From Mycolicibacterium goodii (GTDB lineage Bacteria > Actinomycetota > Actinomycetes > Mycobacteriales > Mycobacteriaceae): DNA of 64,000 nucleotides. Location: positions 1-64,000 of the forward strand of contig NZ_CP092364.2 in NCBI RefSeq assembly GCF_022370755.2. The letters are read 5' to 3'. Within the stretch, counting starts at the first letter, position 1. Each line of letters opens with the position of its first letter. This document shows, piece after piece, positions 42,880-51,040 of this stretch. The notes beneath the pieces were generated by a model, which saw only the letters and a list, made by a program, of their open reading frames with translations, did not search any database and was not told the DNA's origin. The position numbers and the translations under genes were made by a program.

Positions 42880-42893
42880 TGTAACACGTTCTA
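42880..42893. promoter_or_regulatory. KstR operator between echA19 and fadD19
   Basis: TGTAACACGTTCTA matches TnnAACnnGTTnnA and is the same 14-mer as the site at 53380. TAGTTT at 42892-42897 is a -10 candidate placing transcription at the fadD19 GTG. Confidence 0.85.
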
Positions 42894-42904
42894 GTTTAGG
42901 TTCC

Positions 42905-44581
42905 GTGGCTCTGAACATTGCGGATCTTGCCGAGCACGCCATCGACGCTGTGCCTGACCGTGTCGCGCTGATTTCCGGCGGCGAGCAGCTGACCTACGGG
43001 CAGCTGGAGGAGAAAGCCAATCGCTTCGCGCACTACCTGCTGGAGCAGGGCATCAAGAAGGACGACAAGGTCGGCTTGTACTGCCGCAACCGGATCGAGA
43101 TCGTCATCGCGATGCTGGGCATCGTCAAGGCCGGCGCGATCCTGGTCAACGTCAACTTCCGTTACGTCGAGGGCGAACTCAAATACCTCTTCGAGAACTC
43201 CGACATGGTCGCGCTGGTGCACGAGCGCCGCTACTCCGACCGCGTCGCCAACGTGCTGCCGGAGACGCCGAACATCAAGACGATCCTCGTCGTCGAGGAC
43301 GGGTCCGATGATGACTATGAGCGGTTCGGCGGCGTCGAGTTCTACGCGGCGCTGCAGAACAGCTCGCCGGAACGTGACTTCGGCCAGCGCAGCGAGGACG
43401 ACATCTACCTGCTCTACACGGGCGGCACCACCGGGTTCCCCAAGGGTGTGATGTGGCGCCACGAGGACATCTACCGTGTGCTGTTCGGCGGCACCGACTT
43501 CGCGACCGGCGAGCCGATCGAGGACGAGTACGGGCTGGCCAAGCAGGCCGCCGCGAACCCGCCGATGGTGCGCTACCCGATCCCGCCGATGATCCACGGC
43601 GCGACGCAGTCGGCCACCTGGATGGCGCTGTTCGCCGGTGGAACCGTGCTTCTCACACCGGAATTCGATCCCGATGAGGTGTGGCAGGCCATCCACGACC
43701 ACAAGGTCAACCTGCTGTTCTTCACCGGCGACGCGATGGCCCGGCCCCTGCTGGACTCGCTGCTGGCGGCCAAGGAGCAGGGCAAGGAATACGACCTGTC
43801 GAGCCTGTTCCTGTTGGCCAGCACCGCGGCGCTGTTCTCGACGAGCCTCAAGGAGAAGTTCCTCGAACTGCTGCCCAACCGGGTCATCACCGACTCGATC
43901 GGTTCGTCGGAGACCGGCTTCGGCGGCACCAGCGTCGTGGCGAAGGGCCAGTCGCACACCGGCGGCCCCCGCGTGACCATCGACAAGAACACCGTGGTCC
44001 TCGACGAGGACGGCAACGAGGTCAAGCCCGGTTCGGGGGTGCGCGGCGTGATCGCCAAGCGTGGCCACATCCCGCTCGGCTATTACAAGGACGAGAAGAA
44101 GACCGCCGAGACGTTCAAGACGATCAACGGTGTGCGGTACGCGATTCCGGGTGACTACGCCGAGGTCGAGGCCGACGGCAGCGTGACCATGCTGGGACGC
44201 GGCTCGGTGTCGATCAACTCCGGCGGCGAGAAGATCTACCCAGAAGAGGTCGAGGCCGCGCTCAAGGGACATCCGGACGTGTTCGATGCACTCGTGGTCG
44301 GTGTGCCCGATCCGCGTTTCGGTCAGCACGTCGCCGCCGTCGTCCAGGCCCGCGAGGGCACACGCCCGACGCTGCCCGAGCTCGACGCCCATGTGCGCAC
44401 CGAGATCGCGGGATACAAAGTGCCGCGCAGCCTTTGGCTGGTCGACGAGATCAAGCGGTCCCCGGCGGGCAAGCCCGACTACCGCTGGGCCAAGGACGTC
44501 ACCGAGGAGCGCCCGGCCGACGAGGTGCACGCCAATCATGTCGGCGCGAATTCCAAGTGCGGGATGAAGAATGAAAACTGA
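42905..44581 (+). CDS. fadD19: Steroid side-chain acyl-CoA synthetase FadD19
   Basis: 558-aa AMP-forming acyl-CoA ligase. YTGGTTGFPKGVMW is the P-loop; SIGSSETGFGG, GDYAEVEADGSV and RGSVSINSGGEKIYPEEVE give the adenylate motifs, and the C-terminal Lys lies in SPAGKPDYRW. FadD19 activates cholesterol-derived C8 (C27) side-chain acids to CoA. The GTG at 42905 has no Shine-Dalgarno and lies 11 nt after the KstR site, so a leaderless start is likely. The long frame upstream covers echA19 and the nuclease gene and is not coding. Confidence 0.93.
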   Translation: MALNIADLAEHAIDAVPDRVALISGGEQLTYGQLEEKANRFAHYLLEQGIKKDDKVGLYCRNRIEIVIAMLGIVKAGAILVNVNFRYVEGELKYLFENSDMVALVHERRYSDRVANVLPETPNIKTILVVEDGSDDDYERFGGVEFYAALQNSSPERDFGQRSEDDIYLLYTGGTTGFPKGVMWRHEDIYRVLFGGTDFATGEPIEDEYGLAKQAAANPPMVRYPIPPMIHGATQSATWMALFAGGTVLLTPEFDPDEVWQAIHDHKVNLLFFTGDAMARPLLDSLLAAKEQGKEYDLSSLFLLASTAALFSTSLKEKFLELLPNRVITDSIGSSETGFGGTSVVAKGQSHTGGPRVTIDKNTVVLDEDGNEVKPGSGVRGVIAKRGHIPLGYYKDEKKTAETFKTINGVRYAIPGDYAEVEADGSVTMLGRGSVSINSGGEKIYPEEVEAALKGHPDVFDALVVGVPDPRFGQHVAAVVQAREGTRPTLPELDAHVRTEIAGYKVPRSLWLVDEIKRSPAGKPDYRWAKDVTEERPADEVHANHVGANSKCGMKNEN

Positions 44582-45692
44582 GCTCTGTGAACGGTTCGGG
44601 ATCGAGTACCCGATCTTCGTCTTCACCCCGTCGGAAAAGGTCGCGGCCGCGGTGAGCAAGGCCGGCGGACTCGGGGTGCTGGGCTGTGTCCGATTCAACG
44701 ACGCCGACGATCTCGAGAACGTCCTGCAGTGGATGGACGCCAACACCGACGGCAAGCCGTACGGCGTCGACGTCGTGATGCCCGCCAAGGTCCCCACCGA
44801 GGGCACGGCCGTCGACATCAACAAGCTGATTCCGCAGGGCCACCGTGACTTCGTCGCGAAAACCCTTGCGGATCTGGGCGTCCCGCCGCTGCCCGAGGAC
44901 GGCGAGCGCAACGAGGGCGTGCTGGGCTGGCTGCACTCGGTGGCCCGCAGCCACGTCGAGGTCGCGCTCAAGCACCCCATCAAGCTGATCGCCAACGCGC
45001 TGGGCTCACCGCCCAAGGACGTCATCGACCAGGCGCACGCCGCGGGTGTCCCGGTGGCGGCGCTGGCCGGTAGCGCCAAGCACGCTCTGCGCCACGTCGA
45101 GAACGGTGTCGACATCGTCGTCGCGCAGGGTCACGAGGCCGGTGGGCACACCGGAGAGATCGGCTCGGTGGTGCTGTGGCCGGAAATCGTTGACGCCCTC
45201 GACGGCAAGGCGCCGGTGCTGGCCGCGGGCGGCATCGGCACCGGCAAGCAGGTCGCGGCGGCCCTGGCGCTCGGCGCGTCCGGCGTGTGGATGGGCTCGG
45301 CGTTTTTGACCTCGGCCGAATACGACCTCGGGCACCGCAAGCCAAGCGGCATCTCCACGATCCAGGAGGCGCTGCTGCGGGCGGGCACGGCCGACACCGT
45401 GCGCCGCAAGATCTACACCGGCAAGCCTGCGCGTCTGCTCAAGACCAAGTGGACCGACGCCTGGGATGCCCCGGACGCCCCCGAACCGCTGCCGATGCCG
45501 CTGCAGAACATCCTGGTCAGCGAGGCGCATCAGCGCATGAACGAGTCGGACAACCCCGACACGGTGTCGATGCCGGTCGGGCAGATCGTCGGCCGGATGA
45601 ACGAGATCCGTCCGGTCGCCGACATCATCGCCGAACTCGTCAGCGGGTTCGAGGCCGCGACCAACCGTCTCGACACCGTCCGCGACGCCTGA
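44571..45692 (+). CDS. Nitronate monooxygenase / 2-nitropropane dioxygenase-like FMN protein
   Basis: 373-aa TIM-barrel FMN protein. AAVSKAGGLGVLGC near the start, AQGHEAGGHTGEIGSVVL (catalytic-His region) and PVLAAGGIGTGKQVAAALALGASGVWMGSAFL (phosphate site) are NMO motifs. Other members are enoyl-reductase- or steroid-linked. It overlaps the fadD19 end by 11 bp, so it is co-transcribed and under KstR. True substrate unknown. Confidence 0.85.
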   Translation: MKTELCERFGIEYPIFVFTPSEKVAAAVSKAGGLGVLGCVRFNDADDLENVLQWMDANTDGKPYGVDVVMPAKVPTEGTAVDINKLIPQGHRDFVAKTLADLGVPPLPEDGERNEGVLGWLHSVARSHVEVALKHPIKLIANALGSPPKDVIDQAHAAGVPVAALAGSAKHALRHVENGVDIVVAQGHEAGGHTGEIGSVVLWPEIVDALDGKAPVLAAGGIGTGKQVAAALALGASGVWMGSAFLTSAEYDLGHRKPSGISTIQEALLRAGTADTVRRKIYTGKPARLLKTKWTDAWDAPDAPEPLPMPLQNILVSEAHQRMNESDNPDTVSMPVGQIVGRMNEIRPVADIIAELVSGFEAATNRLDTVRDA

Positions 45693-45702
45693 TTTCTCCT
45701 GC

Positions 45703-45760
45703 CGAGCAGACGCAAAACTGCGCTCTTTCCAGCGAAATTGGGCAGTTTTGCGTCTGCTCG
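45703..45760. terminator. 19-bp perfect stem-loop, bidirectional terminator
   Basis: CGAGCAGACGCAAAACTGC (45703-45721) pairs perfectly with 45742-45760, loop 20 nt. It lies between converging genes, ending 10 bp from the aldehyde dehydrogenase stop. Confidence 0.75.
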
Positions 45761-45770
45761 CGAGAAGAGG

Positions 45771-47324
45771 TCAGCGGCCGGGGAGCTTCTGGACGGCCTG
45801 GATCATGGGCGTCAGGGCCTTCTGCCACAGCGTGCCCGGAATGCCGAGCGGCGGATCGAGATTGAGCACGCGCGCGGTGGCCACGGTCTGGGACTCGGTG
45901 TATTTGAGGATGCCGTCGGCCCCGTGCCGGCGGCCCAGGCCCGAGGCCTTCATACCGCCCATCGGGGCGGCGGTGCTGCCGAACGCCAACGCATACCCCT
46001 CGTCGACGTTGACGGTGCCGGCCTGCAGTCGTGCCGCGATGGCCTCACCCTCGGCCTTGCTGCCGGCCCACACGCTCGCGTTGAGGCCGTACTCGGTGTC
46101 ATTGGCCTTGTCGATGGCGTCCGCCACGGAGTCGACGGGATAGACCGAGACCACCGGGCCGAACGTCTCGTTGCGTGCGCACTCCATGTCGTCGGTGACG
46201 CCGGTGAGCACGGTGGGCTCGTAGAAGCGCGGGCCGATGTCGGGGCGGAGATTGCCACCCGCGATCACCGTGGCGCCCTTGGCCTTCGCATCGTCGACGT
46301 GGCCCGAGATGGTCTTGACCTGATCCTCGGAGATGAGGCTGCCCATGTCTGCGGTGAAGTCGTAGGTGGCGGCGAGTTTCATGTTGCGGACCTGCTCACC
46401 GAACTTCGCGGTGAACTCCTCGGCGACCGCTCGTTCGACGTAGATGCGTTCGATCGAGATGCACAACTGGCCGGCGTTGGAGAAGCACGCGCGTGTCGCG
46501 GCCTTGGCAGCCACGTCGAGCTTGGCACCCTTGGCGACGATCATCGGGTTCTTGCCGCCGAGTTCGGCCGAGAAGCCGATGAGCCTGCGCCCACACTGCT
46601 CGGCGAGTGAGCGGCCCGTGGCGGTGGAACCGGTGAACATCAAGTAGTCGCAGTTCTCGACGATCGCGGTGCCCACCACCGAACCCGGGCCGGGCACGAC
46701 CGCGAACAGGTCACGCGGCAGGCCCGCCTCGTAGAGCAGTTCGGCGTTGGCCAGCGTGCAGTAGGGCGTCTGGCTGTCGGGTTTGACGACGACGGCGTTG
46801 CCTGCGAGCAGCGCCGGAATCGAGTCCGAGATCGACAGCGCCATCGGGTAGTTCCACGGCGAGATCACGCCGATGACGCCCTTGGGATGATGGTTGACGA
46901 CGGTCTTCACCACGCCTGGCAGCAGGCCCTGGACTCGTTTGGGCGCAAGCAGTTTGACGGCCTCGCGCGCGTAGTAGCGCGCGTTGAGCATCATGTCGAC
47001 GATCTCTTCCTGCGCCGCCGAGCGGGCCTTGCCGGTCTCGGCCTGTGCCACGTCCATGAGGAAGTCGCGGTTCTTGGCGACGAGACTGCGGAAGCGCTCC
47101 ATGATCGCGGCGCGCTCGGCCACCGGTCGCTGCGCCCAGCCCCGCTGGGCGGCGCGTGCCTTGGCGAACGCCGTCTTGACATCGTCGACCGTTCCGACCG
47201 GGATCGTGGTCAGCTCACGCCCGGTGAACACTTCCTCGATCGGGCGGGACTGGCGGGTGTCGAGGTCGTCGATGGCAACGAGCTTGCGCAGGCGAGCGAA
47301 GTCGGCGGCGGACGGAGCGGGCAT
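45771..47324 (-). CDS. gabD2: Succinate-semialdehyde dehydrogenase-like aldehyde dehydrogenase
   Basis: 517-aa NAD(P)+-dependent aldehyde dehydrogenase. GVISPWNYPMALSI, FTGSTATGRSLAEQCG (cofactor loop), AELGGKNPMIV (general-base Glu) and NAGQLCISIERIYV (nucleophile Cys) are intact. It is closest by eye to mycobacterial GabD2-type succinic semialdehyde dehydrogenases, but substrate range in this family is broad. ATG at 47324 follows AGGAGAG. No KstR site; a stop-to-stop hairpin separates it from the NMO gene. Confidence 0.82.
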   Translation of the reverse strand: MPAPSAADFARLRKLVAIDDLDTRQSRPIEEVFTGRELTTIPVGTVDDVKTAFAKARAAQRGWAQRPVAERAAIMERFRSLVAKNRDFLMDVAQAETGKARSAAQEEIVDMMLNARYYAREAVKLLAPKRVQGLLPGVVKTVVNHHPKGVIGVISPWNYPMALSISDSIPALLAGNAVVVKPDSQTPYCTLANAELLYEAGLPRDLFAVVPGPGSVVGTAIVENCDYLMFTGSTATGRSLAEQCGRRLIGFSAELGGKNPMIVAKGAKLDVAAKAATRACFSNAGQLCISIERIYVERAVAEEFTAKFGEQVRNMKLAATYDFTADMGSLISEDQVKTISGHVDDAKAKGATVIAGGNLRPDIGPRFYEPTVLTGVTDDMECARNETFGPVVSVYPVDSVADAIDKANDTEYGLNASVWAGSKAEGEAIAARLQAGTVNVDEGYALAFGSTAAPMGGMKASGLGRRHGADGILKYTESQTVATARVLNLDPPLGIPGTLWQKALTPMIQAVQKLPGR

Positions 47325-47449
47325 GGCTGACTCTCCTACTGACGAGTAACTAGCAGTCAGATCAACTTACCCGGGAACGCGGGTAGCAGGAACCCTCAGT
47401 TGTCCGATTCGTTCACGACACCGCGACATGCCGTGCATAACCTGCGGAT

Positions 47450-47839
47450 ATGGCACAGAAACCGATGTCGGCGGTCATCGAGATCGTCGCGAAAGACCTC
47501 AACCGAAGCCTCGACTTCTACCGGCTGCTGGGCCTGGACGTGCCCGAGCCCGACGGGCCGCACGTCGAGGTGGCGCTGCCGGGCGGCAACAAGCTCGCGT
47601 TCGACACCGAGGAGGTGATCGCCGGGATGCACCCGGGCTGGACCCCGCCGTCGGGCGCGGGCCGCGTCGCCATCGCATTCGGGCTCGCCGCCGCGGCCCA
47701 CGTCGACGCGCTCTACGAACGCCTCACCGGCGCCGGGCACCCCGGCACCCTCAAACCGTTCGATGCGCCGTGGGGGCAGCGCTACGCGACCGTCGAGGAT
47801 CCCGACGGCACCTCGGTGGACCTGTTCGCCGCGCGGTAG
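47450..47839 (+). CDS. VOC/glyoxalase-family protein
   Basis: 129-aa vicinal-oxygen-chelate protein with one beta-alpha-beta3 pair: IEIVAKDLNRSLDFYRLLGLDVPE at the start and GQRYATVEDPDGTSVDLFA at the end, where the last acidic metal ligand lies. Could be a lyase, isomerase or binding/resistance protein. It converges with the AraC-type gene, and its last 58 bp overlap that gene's end. Confidence 0.75.
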   Translation: MAQKPMSAVIEIVAKDLNRSLDFYRLLGLDVPEPDGPHVEVALPGGNKLAFDTEEVIAGMHPGWTPPSGAGRVAIAFGLAAAAHVDALYERLTGAGHPGTLKPFDAPWGQRYATVEDPDGTSVDLFAAR

Positions 47840-48498
47840 AGCTCTCGCACCCCGACCCCGGCCAGTGCGCGGACCTCACGGTGCAGATGTGGCTGGTCGG
47901 CGTAACCGGAGTCCGCCGCGACCATCGCCGGGGCGACGCCGTCGCCGAGCAGCCGCACCGCGCGCCGGAACCGCAGGATGCGGCGCAGCATGGCCGGGCC
48001 GTAGCCGTAGACGCTCACGCAGTGGCGGTGCAGGGTCCGGCCCGACCAGCCCAGGTCGTCTGCGACGTCGTCGACCGCGGCGCCGTCGGCGAACCGGCGC
48101 GTGACGTGGCGCAGCGCGGCCAGCGACCACGGTGCGGTCTCGGTCCGCGGCGGGCCACCCGCGAGCACGATCGCCAACGTTTCGAGTGATCCGTGGTCGG
48201 GCACGGCCCGCAGCTCGTGCACCTCCACGCGGGTATCGCGCACTTCGGCAGCCGGCACACCGAGCAGACGGGGGAGCACACCGGGCCGGAAACGCAACCC
48301 GCACACGGGGTCTGGGCTGGCCGCGGCAAGGTATGCGGTGGTGTCGGGGCCCGCGACGACGATGCGCCCGTCCAGACGGATCAGGTCCATACAGCCGTCG
48401 GGCAGCACACGTGCGGGCGTGGCCGGTCCGCTGCGTTGCCAGCCGCACTCGACCAGTTCGCGCAGCGGCGGCGGGGGAGCCAGCTCGCGATAGGTCAC
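47782..48498 (-). CDS. AraC-family transcriptional regulator
   Basis: 238-aa regulator with an N-terminal cupin-like domain (DUF6597-type: LRELVECGWQ, RVLPDGCMDLI, GLRFRPGVLPRLLG) and a C-terminal AraC DNA-binding domain (VDDVADDLGWSGRTLHRHCVSVYGYGPAMLRRILRFRRA, then ADSGYADQPHLHREVRALAGV). Target unknown; the adjacent VOC gene and the aldehyde dehydrogenase are candidates. ATG at 48498; 24 bp from the next minus-strand stop. Confidence 0.8.
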   Translation of the reverse strand: MTYRELAPPPPLRELVECGWQRSGPATPARVLPDGCMDLIRLDGRIVVAGPDTTAYLAAASPDPVCGLRFRPGVLPRLLGVPAAEVRDTRVEVHELRAVPDHGSLETLAIVLAGGPPRTETAPWSLAALRHVTRRFADGAAVDDVADDLGWSGRTLHRHCVSVYGYGPAMLRRILRFRRAVRLLGDGVAPAMVAADSGYADQPHLHREVRALAGVGVRELYRAANRSTEVPSGSSTVA

Positions 48499-48522
48499 CC
48501 CACGAACGCTACCCCGCCTGGA

Positions 48523-49512
48523 TCAGCGGCCGAAGGACTCCAGCACCGCGGCCTGGGGCGAACGCCACGCCGGGATCCCGAGATCGGCGAGCGTCTTGGC
48601 GTCGTCGGTGGGCGTCGCCGCGGTGAGCAGCATCGCGGCCTCGTAACTGATGCCGTCACCGAGCGGCAGCACGCTGCCGAGCACATCGGAGATCCAGCCG
48701 ATACCGCGGAACATCGTAGGTGACAACGGAACCCGCCGGATCGGCCGGCCGACGCCCTGTTCGAGGACGTCGATCCACTCGTTGAACGACACCAGGACAC
48801 CGCCGCACACGTAGCGGTGCGGGCCACGTCCCGGCTTCATCAACGCGACGTGCACATCGGCGACGTCACGCACGTCGATCATCTGCATCCCGCCACGCAA
48901 CCGCGGTGCGATGCGCGCCTTCACGATCGGGCCCCAGCCGCGTTCGGTGACACCGGGGGCGGTGAACCACGCCGGGCCGACCACGCTCGACGGGTAGGTC
49001 ACCACAACCGGAGCGCCCGTGTCCTGAAGGCGCCGTGCTGCGCGGTCCGCGTGCGCCTTGGTCTGCGCGTACGGGCTGCGCCCTGCCACCGGCGGGGTGT
49101 CGGCCGAGATCACCCCGTTCGGCGGCGGGAACAGCGAACTGTAGCTGCTCACCGACACGATGGGGTCCAGTCCCGCCTCGGCCGCGCGGATCAGCACGGC
49201 CTCGGTGGCGTGCGCGTTGATCTCCCACATCAGTTGTGTGCGGCTTTTGTCGGTGCCCACGACACCGGCCGCGTGGATCACCGAATCGCAGCCTTTGAGC
49301 AGCCGGTTGACGGTGTCGGCGTCGCGGATGTCACCCACGAGCGTCTCGAGTTCGCCGACCTCGGCGAGCTTGCCGATCACCGGTTCCTCGGCACAGCCGG
49401 GGGCCACCAGCAGGCGGACCAGGTGGCCGGCCTCGAGCAGTCCTCTGACGGTGTGGGCACCCACGTAGCCGGTGCCGCCGGTCACTGCAATTCGCACGGA
49501 TTCCTCACTCAC
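48523..49512 (-). CDS. NAD(P)-dependent epimerase/dehydratase-family protein (steroid dehydrogenase-like)
   Basis: 329-aa extended SDR: RIAVTGGTGYVGAHTV at residues 7-22, catalytic SPYAQTKAHAD (Tyr-x3-Lys) and YPSSVVGP. The 3beta-HSD/dihydroflavonol-reductase branch is the nearest by pattern. GTG at 49512 overlaps the fadD17 TGA (GTGA), showing it is translated in the fadE26-fadE27-fadD17 operon and thus KstR-controlled. A role in side-chain or ring oxidation is inferred. Confidence 0.82.
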   Translation of the reverse strand: MSEESVRIAVTGGTGYVGAHTVRGLLEAGHLVRLLVAPGCAEEPVIGKLAEVGELETLVGDIRDADTVNRLLKGCDSVIHAAGVVGTDKSRTQLMWEINAHATEAVLIRAAEAGLDPIVSVSSYSSLFPPPNGVISADTPPVAGRSPYAQTKAHADRAARRLQDTGAPVVVTYPSSVVGPAWFTAPGVTERGWGPIVKARIAPRLRGGMQMIDVRDVADVHVALMKPGRGPHRYVCGGVLVSFNEWIDVLEQGVGRPIRRVPLSPTMFRGIGWISDVLGSVLPLGDGISYEAAMLLTAATPTDDAKTLADLGIPAWRSPQAAVLESFGR

Positions 49513-51038
49513 GCAGTCTTGCCGGTGCGCGCGATCGGCCACACCGGATCGGTGCAGTCGGTACCCTCGGCGGACAGTTGCCGCTTGATCACCTTGAACG
49601 TCTCGGTGCGCGGCAGTTCGGCGCTCACCCGAACGTAGGACGGCCACTGTTTCGGCCCGAGATCGGTTTGCGCGGCGAGAAAGTCACGGAACGCATCGGG
49701 GTCGAAGGATGCTCCCGGTGCCGGCACCACCGCGGCCATCACCTGATCACCCACCGCGGGATCCGGGACGGGGTACACGGCGACCTCGAGAATGTCGGGA
49801 TGACGCACCAGGATTCGCTCGATGGGCGCGGTGCCCAGGTTCTCTCCGTCCACGCGCATCCAGTCGCCGAGGCGGCCTGCGAAGTAGACGTAGCCGTTTT
49901 CGTCGCGATAGGCGAGGTCACCGGTGTGGTAGACACCGCCGGCCATGCGCTCGGCTTCGGCCTGCGGATCGTTGTAGTAACCGCGGAACCATCCCGGACC
50001 GGTGGGATTCACGAGTTCCCCGACGCGGCCCGGCGGGCACGGTTCGCCGGTGTCGACGTCGATGATCGCAACCTGATCGGTCAGCGGACCCAGGGCGCCG
50101 TCCGGGGTGTCGGGGGTCCGGGCGACGGCGACACCGCCCTCGGTGGACCCGAAACCGTCGACGACATGGACGCCGAACCGTTCGGCGAACCGCTGCAGGT
50201 CGCGGGCCGCACCTTCATTGCCGTACAGGACCTTCAACGGGTTGTCGGCATCGTCGGGGCGCGGGTCGGTGGCCAGGATGTAGGACAGCGGCTTGCCGAC
50301 GTAGTTGGCGTACGTGGCGCCGTAGCGGCGTACGTCCTCGATGAACCCCGACGCGGAGAACTTGCGGCGCAGCGCGATCGACGCACCCGCGGCGACCGCG
50401 ACGGCCCACCCGGCCATGATCGCGTTCGAATGGAAAAGCGGCATCGACAGGTATGCGGTGTCGGAAGGGCCGAGTCCGAACCGCTCGGCCAGCATCCGGC
50501 CGGGAAACGCGACCTTGTCGTGTGTGACCCGTACGGCCTTGGGTTCACCGCTGGTGCCGGAGGTGAAGATCAGCATGAACAGGTCGTCCGCGCGAACCGG
50601 CTGGAACTGCACCGGCGCATGCCGGTGGGCCTCGAGTTCGGCTGCCCAGTCGGCGGATTCGACGTCGATGACGGGAACCTCGCCCGCGGGTACGAGCTCG
50701 GGGGCGTCGGTGAGCACCAGCTGGCAGTCGGCCCGCACGATGTCGCGGTGCAACGCCTCGCCGCGACGGGTCGGGTTGAGCCCAACCGGCACCAGGCCGG
50801 TCAGTCCCGCCGCGACCAGCACGCTCGAGAAGAATGTGGTGTTGCCGAGCAGGACGCCCACATGCGGGGGACGGTGCGGATCCAGGCGGGCGTGCAGCGC
50901 CGCACCCACCTGGGCTCCCGCGGCGAGGTGATCGGACCAGCTGACGAATGAATCGCACTCGTGCACACCGCGATCGGTGACGTCCACCAGCGGGGCCAGC
51001 AGGGCCGTCACCGTGTCGCGTTCGGCGTGGCCGGTCAT
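49509..51038 (-). CDS. fadD17: Steroid side-chain acyl-CoA synthetase FadD17
   Basis: 509-aa acyl-CoA ligase. IFTSGTSGEPKAVRVTH is the P-loop, GFGSTEGGVA, YHTGDLAYRDENGYVYFAGRLGDWMRVDGENL are adenylate motifs, and the C-terminal ETFKVIKRQL carries the Lys. In M. tuberculosis FadD17 (Rv3506) activates the C5 (C24) side-chain acid. ATG at 51038 lies 2 bp after the fadE27 stop; the longer open frame would overlap fadE27. Confidence 0.92.
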   Translation of the reverse strand: MTGHAERDTVTALLAPLVDVTDRGVHECDSFVSWSDHLAAGAQVGAALHARLDPHRPPHVGVLLGNTTFFSSVLVAAGLTGLVPVGLNPTRRGEALHRDIVRADCQLVLTDAPELVPAGEVPVIDVESADWAAELEAHRHAPVQFQPVRADDLFMLIFTSGTSGEPKAVRVTHDKVAFPGRMLAERFGLGPSDTAYLSMPLFHSNAIMAGWAVAVAAGASIALRRKFSASGFIEDVRRYGATYANYVGKPLSYILATDPRPDDADNPLKVLYGNEGAARDLQRFAERFGVHVVDGFGSTEGGVAVARTPDTPDGALGPLTDQVAIIDVDTGEPCPPGRVGELVNPTGPGWFRGYYNDPQAEAERMAGGVYHTGDLAYRDENGYVYFAGRLGDWMRVDGENLGTAPIERILVRHPDILEVAVYPVPDPAVGDQVMAAVVPAPGASFDPDAFRDFLAAQTDLGPKQWPSYVRVSAELPRTETFKVIKRQLSAEGTDCTDPVWPIARTGKTA

Positions 51039-51040
51039 TC

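Noticed and set aside
41648..42904. Upstream extension of fadD19 by 419 codons
   Set aside because: It crosses echA19, an inverted element and the KstR promoter; FadD homology begins at the GTG at 42905.
42896..45115. 739-aa minus-strand open frame opposite fadD19 and the NMO gene
   Set aside because: It is the antisense shadow of two well-supported genes; its translation is low-complexity with no domain pattern.
47782..47839. Suspected frameshift at the VOC/AraC gene ends
   Set aside because: Both C-termini complete their family domains normally; the 58-bp convergent overlap appears genuine.
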